The notes under the pieces were generated by a model. It was not told the origin of the DNA, did not search any database, and saw only the letters and a list, made by a program, of their open reading frames with translations. Below are positions 1-10,748 of a stretch of 64,000 bases of DNA, in pieces (the first letter of the stretch is position 1; each line of letters starts with the position of its first letter). Source of the DNA: Linnemannia elongata (lineage: Eukaryota > Mortierellomycota > Mortierellomycetes > Mortierellales > Mortierellaceae); contig JAXBDG010000005.1 of assembly GCA_036320915.1 (NCBI GenBank), positions 1,922,001 to 1,986,000 of the forward strand. Direction: 5' to 3'. Made by a program: the position numbers and the translations under genes.

Positions 1-134
1 GTGCAGCATGATCCAGGCCGTGCAAAAAACAACAATGACAAAACAAAGCCGTTGAGGAGCTCTCGAATGGATCGTGTTCAATGATATTTTATTAGTCTTC
101 CTGCTGCTCATTTGTCTCCAATGCTCGTTTTAAC

Positions 135-1802
135 TTAGACGGGGAGGTTCAACAACATGTTGTTGCCCTTCTGGTTGGGAAGGTAAGTGACGTTCTTGGC
201 CTGGGCCAAGGTACCAGCAATGTCCTTCGAAGCCTCAATACGACGGAGCTCAATCAAACCAGCACCAGCCTTCTCCAATGATGCGGAAATAATCTCGGCA
301 GCATGGCTAGTGAAAGGACACACAGAAGAAGTTAGCTAACGGTAAACAACACAATCAACCTCAACACACTTAACAAGCCAAGCATTCATGTTGGATCGAA
401 CTTACGCTTCACCCTCAGCTCTGATAATGACGGCGTTCTTCTCCTGCTCAGCCTTCTCGACAATGAACTTGGCGCGCTCTAGAAGTTACAACAGAAACAT
501 GCAAAATGCGTCAGTTAAAAATGTCCTGCAATTTTCTGGCAATGACACAGTGGAAAAATTGGCATATCCCTGCAATCAACACATACCGGCCTCCTGCTGA
601 GCGATCTGCTTCTGCTCGACGGCGTTGGTGAAGTCGCGACCGAAAGTCATGGTAGTCTAGTCATTGAAACAGTCGAACAATTACTTTTTGTTAGCACCTT
701 GCCTTCATAATTAATACGTCCTGTTCATCTCCACTATAATGCGGATCACCAGCAATTAAAGCCATCAAAACAGGAAAAAAAGACACTTACGATAGAAACA
801 TCCTCGAGCTCGATGTGGAACTCTCTTGCGCGCTTAGCAAGGTCCTCGCGGATCTTGGAAGAGACCAACTCACGCTGGGTGATGAGCTCACCAGCGTCGA
901 ACTGGGCAACGATCGACTTCAAGACTTCGTTTCCGATCGAGGGCAAGACACGCTCATCATAGTCCAATCCGAGTCCCTGGTAGATCTGAGAGAGGTTCTT
1001 GACCTCGGGTCTGTGGAGGACACGGAGGGTCAAGGTGACCATCTGCATATCCTTGGATCCAGTAGTCGTCGAGATGTTGCGGGGCTTGGTGCGGACGTCA
1101 AACTGGATCGCGCGCTGCAACCAGGGGACCAAGAAGTGAGTACCCTCGCCAACGGGGGTAGGCTTGACTCCCTCCAAACGGTCGAAAATAACAGCACGGT
1201 GTCCTCCCTGGACTATTGAAGTGAAAAGTGGCCAATTGAAGGGTTGGCTGTGGTTAGACGGGTGTGTGCAGTAGCTATGGTGATTTGATCTCCAGTGAAT
1301 ACTACAAAGGGCCGGAAAGAGCTTTATCCAGCACTGGCGTTCGAGGGTCCTGAAAGACGAAGAGGGGTATATGATGTAGTCGGGCGATCGATAGTTATTC
1401 AGACCCCTCCGAGCACAACAGCGCGCAGCCACCGTCACAATAGCCAAAGCAACCAGGTTGCAGCTACAACTCATGCGGTCAAGCACACATCTGCAAAGCC
1501 CGATCTGTGTTTGTGCCCAAGGAAGTTGATTCTTTCAGGGTTCTGCCTGACGTTTCTGCTATCCGAGTATCCGTTGCTCCTGCTAAACGTCCTGTTCTTG
1601 CCGGTGATTATGTTTTGTGATCGGAAACTCGTTCAGCCAAGGCAGATCCTCGACCTAACAAGGGAGACAACGGAAAAGATCTCGTCGGCTTTTTGCTTGC
1701 TTTTGTATTGTTCTTACCATCGTACATGCTGTACTGCAGGAAGGAAACAGCAGCTCCGATGGGGATGGCGACCTTTGTCAGGGTGTTGAGGATGGCAGAC
1801 AT
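135..1802 (-). CDS. PHB1: Prohibitin-1, mitochondrial inner-membrane scaffold
   Basis: Five exons on the minus strand: 1802-1718, 1212-791, 656-587, 478-406 and 306-135. They join in frame to a 273-residue protein, the normal family length. Every junction is GT-AG. The start is the first ATG of the reading frame and opens [10 protein letters not shown], followed by a hydrophobic N-terminal anchor. The SPFH/Band-7 domain follows, with the hallmark segments [23 protein letters not shown] and [14 protein letters not shown]. The C-terminal coiled coil begins near [13 protein letters not shown]. Prohibitin-1 pairs with prohibitin-2 in a ring complex of the inner membrane that chaperones respiratory subunits and regulates m-AAA protease; that role is family knowledge. 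The first intron is long for this window (505 nt). The upstream neighbour ends only about 250 bp away, so the promoter must be compact. The 134 bases below the stop look like 3' UTR. Family assignment is secure. Confidence 0.96.
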
Positions 1803-1887
1803 GGTGTGTGAGGAAAGAGTGGTGAATTCGTACACAGGCTCTCTCGAGTTCGCCTTTTCTAGCCACTTCCTTTCGGACTCTTCTTGT

Positions 1888-1899
1888 TTACGTCACGTG
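1888..1899. promoter_or_regulatory. Composite CRE-like / CACGTG site upstream of prohibitin
   Basis: The run TTACGTCACGTG overlaps a CRE/ATF half (ACGTCA, TGACGTAA on the other strand) with a palindromic E-box. GTCACGTG exactly fits the yeast Cbf1/CDEI consensus RTCACRTG. It sits about 90 bp upstream of the prohibitin ATG, inside the only ~250 bp separating that gene from the 3' end of the F-box gene. Function is inferred from motif and position only. Confidence 0.45.
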
Positions 1900-2048
1900 C
1901 GGACGATGACATTGGATCTATGTATCGAATCAAGGTCTCTCCTCCAAGGCAATGCTCCTCACACTCAATTGCGCCATAAGAATGATAAATGAGATTGTGT
2001 GCTATGTTACATTTATATTACATGTTATCGTGTTTTTTCTATATGATT

Positions 2049-4228
2049 CTACATACGGGCGCCATAGTCCCAGAGAAAGACGGAACCGTCGGCTGATCCG
2101 CCAACAACCTTGGTATCACCAAGGCCTACACAAGTCACTGGCCCTTCAGGACCCGAGAGGGTGTAGAGGCACTCGCCACTCTCGGTATCCCAAACCTTGA
2201 TGGTCTTGTCAAGACTGCCAGATACAATGCGGAGCTTGTCAAACGCAAGCGACCAGACACCTTCCTCATGGCCAAACAGCGTGTTCAGGCAAGCTCCAGT
2301 CTCGGCATCCCAGATCTTGAGAGTGTTGTCCAAACCACCAGTGACGACAATGGAGCGGGTGGACCGTGTCTCTGAGTCAGACGACGAGCTTTCGTAGGCA
2401 GGCGAAGTGGCGCGAGCACGCGAGACGACCGCGTTGTTGGAGCCCTGGGAGGCTGGCTCCAAAGCTGCAAACTTGCCGTGACGACGGTTGGCGAGGATGG
2501 AAATCAATGCTTCTCCAGACGTTTGCAGGCATTGGACGCGACCCACATGACCAGTGAAGGTTTGGAGACAGGTACGGGATGCAATGTCCCAGAACTTGAC
2601 AGTGGTATCATCGCTAGTCGAGAAGAGAAAGTCCTTCTTGTAAATCTGGACCTTGTTGACCAAGTCGTTGTGGCCCTTCAAGGTCGAGCATTGACCGGTA
2701 GCAAAGTTCCAGATCTTGATGGTGGCGTCGACGGATCCCGAGGCGAGGATGCGCGAGTCGAAATCAAGGGTAACAACACCATCGGTGTGTCCTTGAAGGG
2801 TACGGATGCACTGACCGGTATGGTAGTTCCAGATCTTGAGAGTGCGGTCCATCGAGCCGGTAATGAGCTTGGCCTCGTCGAAATGAAGAGCGCGGACACA
2901 GAGGGCATGTCCGGTGAGGGTGCGGAGGCACTCGCCAGTCTCAATATTCCAAACCTTGACCGAGTTGTCGTAAGACCCAGTGATGAGGAAAGAGTCATCG
3001 AATTGGAGACACATCACACCGTCGGTATGGCCACGGAACTGCTTGACCCTGTAATTGCGCTTTCTCCAGTTGCGCTCGACAATCAGGCGCTCAGAGTAGA
3101 TCTCCTTCCATCGTCGCTTGGTTGCGCCCTCACGCTTGACTGGTGGCACTGGGGATTGGAAGAGGGGTGCGGGGTAGTCACTAGTATCGTAGGAAGGAGA
3201 GGGGGAGCGAGAGTCATGGCGGGCACGCTTGGCAGAGCGCGAGTCGGTTTCAAGGTCGCTGGAGGCACTGCGACGGCGGGAAGGGAAGCTGGGAGATGAT
3301 GGCGAGATAGAGGGGGAAGGCGATGGTGGATGCGAAGATGAGGATGTGTCAATTTGAAGAGGACGATCTTGACTCTGGGCAACCTCTTCCTGGCGCTTTG
3401 CACGGACCTTCTTCTTCTCGAGCAAAGGAAGACCCCATCCACACTTTGTGCACTTAAGACCAATATGCTGCTCACACATCCTGTGCCAAACCACATCGTC
3501 ATCAGCGAGTCGCCTCCAGCTCTTGCAGACCTGAGCAGCGTGGCAGAGAGAGGTGGCGTCGAGGTACGAGAGGATGCGAAGGGATATCTCTGGGGGGAGA
3601 ATGGTCAAGAAGTCGATGCGGAGGAGTGGTTGAAGGTGGTTGGAGAGGAAGGAGAGTTGGGGTACACAGCATTGGGTCAAGAGGCCGCTTAGGACAAGCT
3701 GGCGATGGCTCGCTGGGGCAGAGCCGAAGAGGGACCAGATATGCGAGATAATCTGTTGATCTTGTCTAGGGAGCAACTTGATGTCCTGTGAGGGGTAAGA
3801 GTGCAAAGAAATGTTGTTAGTCATTTTGAGATTAACAGATACAAATGAACCGTGCACATTTAAGCATGCAACAGGTAGTAATGGAGCACACGACAACGAA
3901 CGCCTTGGATAGAGACCAGAAGGAATGAAAAGGACAAAGTATGTACCTGCTGTAACTCTTCGAGTTGGAACTCATCTGCAGCTCGCTTGGACCTGAGGTC
4001 AGGACGGTGGCGATAGCATAGACGCTTCTCGCCTAATGACACGTTGTGGTGGAGGGAAGATTGTTCTGACCAAGAGAGGGTGGGGAAGGTTGCGGGAAGG
4101 AGGTTGTGTTCTGACGGTTGGACAGGGGCCAGATCGGCAATAGCGTCTGGGTTCAGGCAGAGCGAAGGGGCTAGCAAGTCAATGGAATCGACAGGGGCGG
4201 GGGATGGTGAAGGAGAACGGTGTGCCAT
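2049..4228 (-). CDS. MET30: Met30/SCON-2-type F-box and WD40 protein (SCF substrate receptor)
   Basis: Two exons (4228-3947 and 3785-2049) give 672 residues. The start is the first real ATG; the frame further upstream opens only with TTG. The N-terminus carries the Met30-family signature LCYRHRPDLRSKRAADE (about residues 70-86). An F-box spans about 149-202 (LPPEISLRILSYL, then CKSWRRLADDDVVWHRMC). A Ser/Pro-rich linker ends in the conserved block RRWKEIYSERLIVERNWRKR. Seven WD40 blades fill about 345-669, with GH...WD/WN repeats; the first is FRGHTDGV and the last ends FLWDYG. In yeast and Neurospora such proteins recruit Met4/CYS-3-type activators to SCF ubiquitin ligase and switch off sulfur assimilation; that role is inferred from family. 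About 40 extra Ser/Ala-rich residues sit inside blade 5. The closest alternative is another F-box/WD40 receptor such as Cdc4, but the N-terminal block and pre-WD40 block favour Met30. Confidence 0.9.
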
Positions 4229-5100
4229 TGCGAAGGGTATGAGTAAGAGTATGCGAGTATGCAAGGGAAAGGTGAGGTGAATTCAGGAGAGGGGTATAAA
4301 AAAAAGGGTATAAAAAAAAGAGGGATCGAAGGAAAGGAGGATTGGAGTGAGGAATTGAATTGAGGGAAAGAGATATGGTGCACGAAGGGTGGACGTTACG
4401 GTGTGTGGATAAGGAGGAGAGCGTGTTCGTGAGAAGAGTAAAGAGAGTAAGAGAGAGTAGAGAGTAGAGAGTAGAAGGAGTAGAGTAGAGAGAGAGTGTG
4501 AGTGAGATCAAGAAGGACGAGAGAATGAGGTGATAGAGGGAGGGAGGGAGGGAGAGAGAGAGAGAGAGAGAGAGTTGGGCGAAAGGAATGAGAGAGGGTC
4601 CGAAGTGGTCGTCTTTTGTACGAGTAACACCAGTCAATGGTGTGCTATGTGACTACTTATTGGCAAGGCGATGTTTCTCATTTCTCGAGCAAGAGCGATG
4701 GCGCCATTTCTTACTGAGAGTCAAAATCTTTTCATCTGCAGACAAGGCTGGCTGGCTTTCATTTCTCTCACTCAGTCACTCAGTCAATCACGTCCTAAAA
4801 CTTCCAAGTCCAGGCAGCCACAGCTCGCCTTTTCTCGTTCGTCTGTCGTCTCCTTTCGTCTTTTTCTCGTCCCTTCTCGTCCCTCCGTTGCTTGCATAAT
4901 AACCAACCAATCAACCAAATTGAAAGAAAACACAAACACACAATTGCAACAACACAAAAAAGAACGGACCATCTCCATGTGACACATAGTGCACCTATGG
5001 CCAATCGAGTCCCTGGCTCCCGTCATCTCCTCCCTCCGTGGCGATATCAATTGATGCTTTGAAAGGATTTTTTATTCTATCAAAAACAAGTAAAAAAAAA
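4229..5100. other. Leader/promoter of the Met30-like gene; no gene seen
   Basis: On the plus strand 4270-4580 is almost pure purine, so the Met30 coding strand has a long CT-rich leader. It includes a GGGA/GA microsatellite at 4537-4574. From 4670 to 5100 the sequence is mixed and A-rich, consistent with promoter plus nothing coding. No conserved reading frame is visible on either strand. Confidence 0.7.
4537..4574. repeat. (GGGA)n-(GA)n microsatellite
   Basis: Simple purine repeat in the 5' leader of the Met30-like gene. It is read as CT on that gene's coding strand, in keeping with pyrimidine-rich fungal leaders. Confidence 0.9.
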
Positions 5101-6077
5101 TTACGAGATTTCCCCCTTGGAAATGCTCTTACAGCGGACCAGTCCCTGAACAGTCCTGAAGGGTGAACCCTTGTAATAGGCAACTCCATCCTGCACAGAG
5201 AAATGAATCCTAGATTTCTCAAACCACTTCTTCTTGGGCGTCAACACCGCCGCAGGGACAGTCTCCAGATCAGTAAACCCTTCGAACGTCACCTTGTCGC
5301 CAGCCTGACTACCCTCTGCTGGCTCCAACAAGCCAACCTTAGTCACCTCCCCTTTGTCGTCCTGCTCCATTGCACACAACAACATACCCTGGGACATTAC
5401 TCCTCGGAGCTTTGATGGCTTCATGTTCCCAACCACGATCACTGCCCGGCCTTCCAGATACTCTTTTGGAACATGGCGGACCAAGCCGCTGACAATCGTC
5501 CTTGGCTCCTTGACCTCCTTGTCCCCGACATCAACTGTCGATTACCAAACAAGAGACAGGAACATTCTCTCCATTAGTCATCCATTGTACACAAAAGCAA
5601 CAAACGATTCACCTTTTGATAAATGTACGTTTGAAATCACCCAAGCCCCAACCGTGTCTTACTTTGCTCAATATACAAGGATTCGGCATCAGGATGTGCT
5701 GTGACCGAGCGCACAATGCCGACACGAATGTCCAACTTTGAGATATGATCCTCATCCTCCTGAACAGGCGCTGCCTTGGACTGTTGTTGTTGGGAAGCCC
5801 TGTTCGTCTCGCGAGACTCGGAAGCATCGCCGCTCGATTGGTTCAAGAGCATGGATGTAAGAGAGGGGCTTGCGGTAGCTAAATCGGCCGTAGATGAAGG
5901 GGATTGATTCTGGGCTGTTGAGGTTCCTATCGTTACGAAAAAAAGCGATTTTGGAGGGAAAGGATGACGGGTGTCAATGTCCGATGACCATACATACTGA
6001 TAAAGCATGATACCCTTACAACCCGACTGTGCAACTGAATGCTTTATTGCAAAAGGCATAAGAGAACCGTATAGCAT
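5101..6077 (-). CDS. EMAP-II/Arc1-type tRNA-binding protein (AIMP1-like)
   Basis: Modelled as three exons (6077-6014, 5926-5663, 5534-5101), 253 residues in frame. The OB-fold tRNA-binding domain is clear: [31 protein letters not shown] across the last junction, then RTIVSGLVRHVP, VVGNMKPSKLRGVMSQGMLLCA and GDKVTFEG. After it comes the EMAP-II-specific C-terminal extension (LTPKKKWFEK, then DGVAYYKGSPF). Arc1p in yeast and AIMP1 in animals use this module to hold tRNA near aminoacyl-tRNA synthetases; here the role is inferred. Residues about 23-75 are Ser/Gln-rich. No GST-like N-terminal domain of the yeast Arc1 kind is evident. The last two exons are firm. The first exon (87-nt intron) is the weakest call, and translation could instead begin at the ATG at 5852. 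Confidence 0.88.
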
Positions 6078-6152
6078 GGTCGCAAAAGTAGCAAAAATGG
6101 TCGATAGTCCAACTGCGTCGCCAAAAAAAAAAATGGGCTAGGAATCCATATC

Positions 6153-7343
6153 TCATCCTCGGGCTTGGTCCAGTCTCCGCTCCATATGGTCGTCGTGGTT
6201 GTCGTCATCGTCCCAGTCAATTGAATGGTGGTTGCTTGAATTACCTTCTTTGGAATGCTGCTGCTGATCTTGTTTTAAACTGTTGTCGCCCTCGGAACTA
6301 TCGGCGTGTGGCGCCCGCTCCTTGAACAACATCTGTTGGACTAGTGTGCTTGAGCTCAGATCCAGTCCGCCGGCTTTACTTGACGCCGAAGATGAGGACG
6401 AGGAAGGGGACAGGACAGAGCTGCTTGAGAAGGGAGTCGAAGGGATAGTATCGGATGTACGGCGCCATGAGGCATCGATGGCCGCAGGGTCTCTAGGATT
6501 GGCAGGGGTCACATCTTGGCGGAAGGATATCTTTGAGGGGTCGTCCTTGCTGTCGTCGGATGATGATGACGGATTAGATGATGACGCGTGACCTGAATAG
6601 CTCTCGTTGACGGCCCAGGCGTCCTCCGTGTCGTCGTGCTCTTTGTTCGTTGCGGATGATGCCGATGATGATAATGATGATAATGATGTAGGTAATGATG
6701 ATGCGGTGTTCAAGGAGGAGGTTGTTGATGTTGATGATGATTCGGGTGACTGTGCATCTGCTGGGTTTGAATGGGTTCTGTCCTGATGGTGGCGGCTAGA
6801 GGCGCTATCTGTCGGCTCTTGCCGAATCGAGGACGATCCAGGAATCTGAGACCCTGAGGAACCAGCTTGACCCGAAGAAGACGGCGAGGATGAAGAAGAA
6901 AATGAAGAGGATGAAGCCGAGGAGGATGCAATCGAAAGGGTCGAGAACCGGGCAAGAGTGTACGCCTGGTACCGGCTATTGCCCGCAAAATCCAGAAACG
7001 AGGACGAACTGCTGTTGCCGCCGTTGTTATGATTGTAACTGGAGCCCCCGCTTGGTTGTCCGGCGCCTGTGTTGATACTGTTCCCGCTACTACCACAGGA
7101 TCCTGTTGCGCCCTTGGACGACGCTTGGTTGGCAGCCGTCGCGGGTTTGTAGAGGAGACTATGAGGGTGTCCCGAGATCCATGAGTGTCCGAGGCGACAC
7201 TGTTGGAACACCATGGGTTGTTTTTTCGTCGTGACGATAGTCTTCCTGAGGCTGGATGAGGATCTGGTGCAGCGAATGGAAGTTAGCAATCTGGAGCTTG
7301 AGCCTGAGCATGAACTCCTGGGCAGTGTTGCTGGCGACGGCAT
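6153..7343 (-). CDS. Ser-rich orphan protein with basic N-terminus
   Basis: A single open frame of 396 residues starting at an ATG. The first ~70 residues are basic and hydroxylated with almost no acid (Arg-, Ser- and Thr-rich), which resembles a mitochondrial presequence. Long runs of Ser follow, with Gly/Asn patches (about 90-130). The C-terminus is Asp/His-rich (DWDDDDNHDDHMERR). I recognise no domain. It ends only 75 bp upstream of the tRNA-binding gene's first ATG on the same strand. Length and unbroken frame support a real gene, but serine-rich sequence lacks stops easily in this base composition, so confidence is moderate. Introns near the 5' end cannot be excluded. Confidence 0.6.
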   Translation of the reverse strand: MPSPATLPRSSCSGSSSRLLTSIRCTRSSSSLRKTIVTTKKQPMVFQQCRLGHSWISGHPHSLLYKPATAANQASSKGATGSCGSSGNSINTGAGQPSGGSSYNHNNGGNSSSSSFLDFAGNSRYQAYTLARFSTLSIASSSASSSSFSSSSSPSSSGQAGSSGSQIPGSSSIRQEPTDSASSRHHQDRTHSNPADAQSPESSSTSTTSSLNTASSLPTSLSSLSSSASSATNKEHDDTEDAWAVNESYSGHASSSNPSSSSDDSKDDPSKISFRQDVTPANPRDPAAIDASWRRTSDTIPSTPFSSSSVLSPSSSSSSASSKAGGLDLSSSTLVQQMLFKERAPHADSSEGDNSLKQDQQQHSKEGNSSNHHSIDWDDDDNHDDHMERRLDQARG

Positions 7344-7445
7344 TATTAAGTCTTTGTGTGGGGGAGGGGAGTCCTGAAGAGTGTGGGTAAAAGAGAAGGG
7401 AAAGAACGCATTTTGTTGTTTATTCGCCCTCAGCTCGAAAGAGGG

Positions 7446-7446
7446 A

Positions 7447-7472
<26 letters not shown>
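7446..7472. repeat. A27 homopolymer
   Basis: Uninterrupted run of 27 A between the P450 3' end and the Ser-rich gene start. The 228-bp interval around it holds nothing else recognisable. Confidence 0.95.
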
Positions 7473-7478
<6 letters not shown>

Positions 7479-7571
7479 GCTAGAAACTTAAGGGGACCAC
7501 GCCCACCCAGAAGGTGGTCCGAGCACATTATGGATGGGTAAAATATCATTGATATTATTGTATCGTCATAT

Positions 7572-9459
7572 CTATGCTTTGGGGTTGCGACGGGTGACGC
7601 GCACGGGGAGACCGCTATCCATGGGCATGGTCAGCGAAGGAACATAGGCGGGCTCCTTCTTGGGGTCTACCAACTTGAAATCAAAACGCTCCACCAACAT
7701 CGACATCAGAGTGATCGCCTCAATCGTCGCGAACGCTTGACCCAAGCTAGAACAGTAAGAACAAAACGAGGAAGCAACATTGTCAGTGAATTGAGCAAGT
7801 ACGACCACAAAACATTGAAATTTTATCTGAGGACCAAGAACATACCATGTGCGTGGTCCGAGGTGGAAGGAAACAAACTTGGACTGAGAAGGCTTCTCGC
7901 CAGAAAGCCAGCGCTCAGGCTTGTACTCCTTGGCATCAGATCCCCAGACCGCCGTACTGCGGCCCAAAGCATATGAACTCCACCCGATTCTCTCGCCCTT
8001 GTAAATACGGATACCACCTGGCAAAACATCGTCCTCAACGCAGGTCTTCATGTTCTTGGGCACCGAGGGGTACAATCTCAGGGCCTCATAGAAGCAAGCC
8101 TCAGCAAACTTTTGCTGCTTGGTTGACTCGTATGTTGGGAGGGTGCCTTGAAGAACTTGCTCCGTCTCGTCTCTGAGTCTCTGCAAAACGGTCTTGTCGG
8201 CGGAGTCGCGATGGATCAGATAGAACATCCAGGAGAGTGCTTGAGCTGTGGTGTCACGACCTGCCAGAATAAAGTTGTTCATCGTGTCCTTGAGCATCTC
8301 GTCTGTGAGCGCCTCGCCGTTCTCGTCCTGTGCCTCCATGAACAACTGCAGGAGGTCCTTGTGGTCCTTGCTGTGACCTTCCTCGCGGCGCTGTCGGATG
8401 ATATCGTACGTGAAATCGCTGACGATCTGGCTGTCGCGGTCGATGGTGTCGGCGTGGCCCTTGTACCAGGAGATGATTTTGAACATAGGCGAGATGAATC
8501 GTTCGGAAAGGGTTTGGTTGAGGCGGTCGAATGCTGCTGCGAAGGGGACTTCATCTCCAGGTCTGTCGAGGCACCCAAAGGACTGTCCAAATGCAATCTC
8601 TCCAAAAGAATCTACGTGGCAAATAATTGCATGTGGTTGAGTTATCTAATGCCTCATTGCTTTGTACTTTGTGGCACCTTAGTAATTTTGTAGATGTACA
8701 AATGATCATACCCAGGGTGTACTTGTAGAAGACATCCTGCAGATCCACGACCTCTCCGCGATCAGCCTTGATGTTAAGATAGTCAATGACCAAGTCGGCT
8801 TCCTTGCAAAAGACGGTGCTCGTGTAGGATCTGAAGCTCTTGACGTTGAAGATGTGCGAGGCTAACTTGCGCTGCCATTTCCATTGATGTCCATCAGCGC
8901 CAAAGATTCCTGTTCAGAACAAAGAATGAAGAAAGAGCATGCGTGTGTTAGTACCCTGTAAAAATCCATTGATGCATGTCGGTGAAGACACCATGTAAAC
9001 AAACAAAACAGAAAAATAAAAGCCTTGTAATGCTTTACCTCCACCGACAAGTGGTCCGAGTTGGGTGCGCAAGAAAGGACCCTTCTCATAGGCCCAAAAG
9101 TTGACACGAAGCACATGGTCTATCATCTCGGGATCCAAGATATTGATAATACGCCCAATACCGGGAATGGTCATCGTGTAGATGGGACCATACTTCTCAT
9201 GGTTGGCGGTTTGTCGCTGGAGAACCTCGTTGCGGGGCAAGACAACCAGCTGGTAGGTGTTTCCGAGAAAAGGGAGGCCCATGGGACCGGGGATATCTGT
9301 GCGGGTACGGATACCGTATGCGGTCTTGCGGTACTTGAGGGTGAGGTAGATCAGGTAGGTACCGAGGACCTTGGCAACATTGGTTCGTGTCAGGAGCTGC
9401 TTCAGGACTTGGATGATGGCCGCAGAGGACACACCGGAGGTTGTTACTGCTGAAGACAT
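7572..9459 (-). CDS. Cytochrome P450 monooxygenase (CYP52/CYP86-like)
   Basis: Four exons (9459-9039, 8909-8712, 8611-7846, 7746-7572) join in frame to 519 residues, typical for a microsomal P450. The ATG at 9459 is used; the frame only extends upstream through a GTG. Visible in order are an N-terminal membrane anchor (about 26-45), the proline hinge IPGPMGLPFLG, the I-helix AGRDTT (323-328), ExxR as EALR (382-385), PERW (438-441) and the haem loop FHLGPRTCLG with axial Cys462. The segment SFGEIAFGQSFGCL and the RF..P.FK block resemble clans that hydroxylate fatty acids or alkanes (CYP52, CYP86), so an omega-hydroxylase role is possible but only inferred. The last intron splits the codon of the haem cysteine (TG|C). 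All catalytic landmarks are intact. Confidence 0.94.
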
Positions 9460-10748
9460 TGCTGTTGTCACTTAATTGATCTTGTTGTTGTCTTGTTTTT
9501 GTTGTTACTGCAGTGATCGGTTGGGCCAGGTGGGGAAGAAAAATCCAATTGTCAAGCGAGCCGAGAAAGAAAAGGGAGTGAACAAAAAAGAAAAAAGGAT
9601 CTGAGCGTAATTCAAAGGGTATGTGAATGATGATGGCTGTGTGGTAATTGAGGGTAATGCTAACTAGCTGTTGATATTTGCGATTGAGAGGTGGGAGTAG
9701 AAGGGCGAAAGTTGTCGTTTGATTGCAAGAAAGAAAAGAAAAGAAAAGAAAGATGAAAGGAAAAAGAGAAGATGAAGTGTAGAAGGGGGAAAAAAAATAT
9801 GGGGGTGAACAAACCCTTTTTATGCATTTGTTGTGGAGCAGTACGACAGCAAAATTGAGCCCAATCGACAACAGCAATGAACAAACAAAAGGCGTAAGCT
9901 AGTGTAAAAGGCAAGGATCACGTTCCGATCGTGATCGAGGTGCTATTTTTTGGTCTTCTCTCGTCCCACCATAAGAAAAGGGTGCATTCATACCAGACAC
10001 CCCCATTAATACCCCAACTGACCTAACTGTGCTCACCAATATGTAATTTTCACCCGTAATCTCCAATCGACTGGTAACAGGGTGCATGGACCTTGGACGG
10101 GTGTAACTTCAGCCTGGCACTACACCAAATTCCCCTCTCTATTCTCCCACACATACTCCTTTTCTCCTCTCCCACACACAGCCCCTGCCTGCTTCGGCCA
10201 AATGAGCGTCCGGGCCTCTATTCACGGTTTGAAATCCTAATTTACTTCTTTTGGTTATTTTCCTCTCTATCGGCAGAAATTATCCGTCATAACAAAGTGA
10301 CAACATAACTAAAACACAAAAACGCGAACCGCGTTACACTAGATGGGATGAGCTGCATGATGAAGAGCAAGAGCATTGGGCGAAATGCGCTGCGGTCCTA
10401 GGTCTTTGTCTACCGCTGCCCAATATCTTTCTTTCTGCATCTTTTCATTTCTGTTATCGAGTACTGGAAGGGCAATTGGATAATGTATGGGGAGTGTGTA
10501 TGTACGTAGGCACAGATCGATCAAATGATAGAAAAGTCAAAAAGAATGCATGGGAACCGGCACAGCGCAGTTGCAATGATCCAAAAAGGAAAAAAAATGT
10601 TATCAGATCGTTGTTTATTAGGGATATGGTTTCATGACAATGGGCGTGGGGTACCATTCGAAATGAGTCAATGATCAAGAGAAAAGATGAGAGAAAGGAG
10701 TTGGAGGCAAACGATGAAACGTGGCAAAGTAAAAAACCAACAACTCGA
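9460..10748. other. Intergenic: P450 leader and Na,K-ATPase-like 3' flank
   Basis: From 9460 to about 9900 the plus strand is AG-rich, giving the P450 a CT-rich leader; it includes short GAAAA repeats near 9730-9770. From 9900 to 10748 the sequence is mixed. It holds a plus-strand CT-rich patch (10130-10200) and the probable 3' UTR of the ATPase. No coding frame is convincing. Confidence 0.65.

Noticed and set aside
2478..3299. 273-residue plus-strand frame opposite the WD40 region
   Set aside because: Antisense shadow of the repeated WD40 exon.
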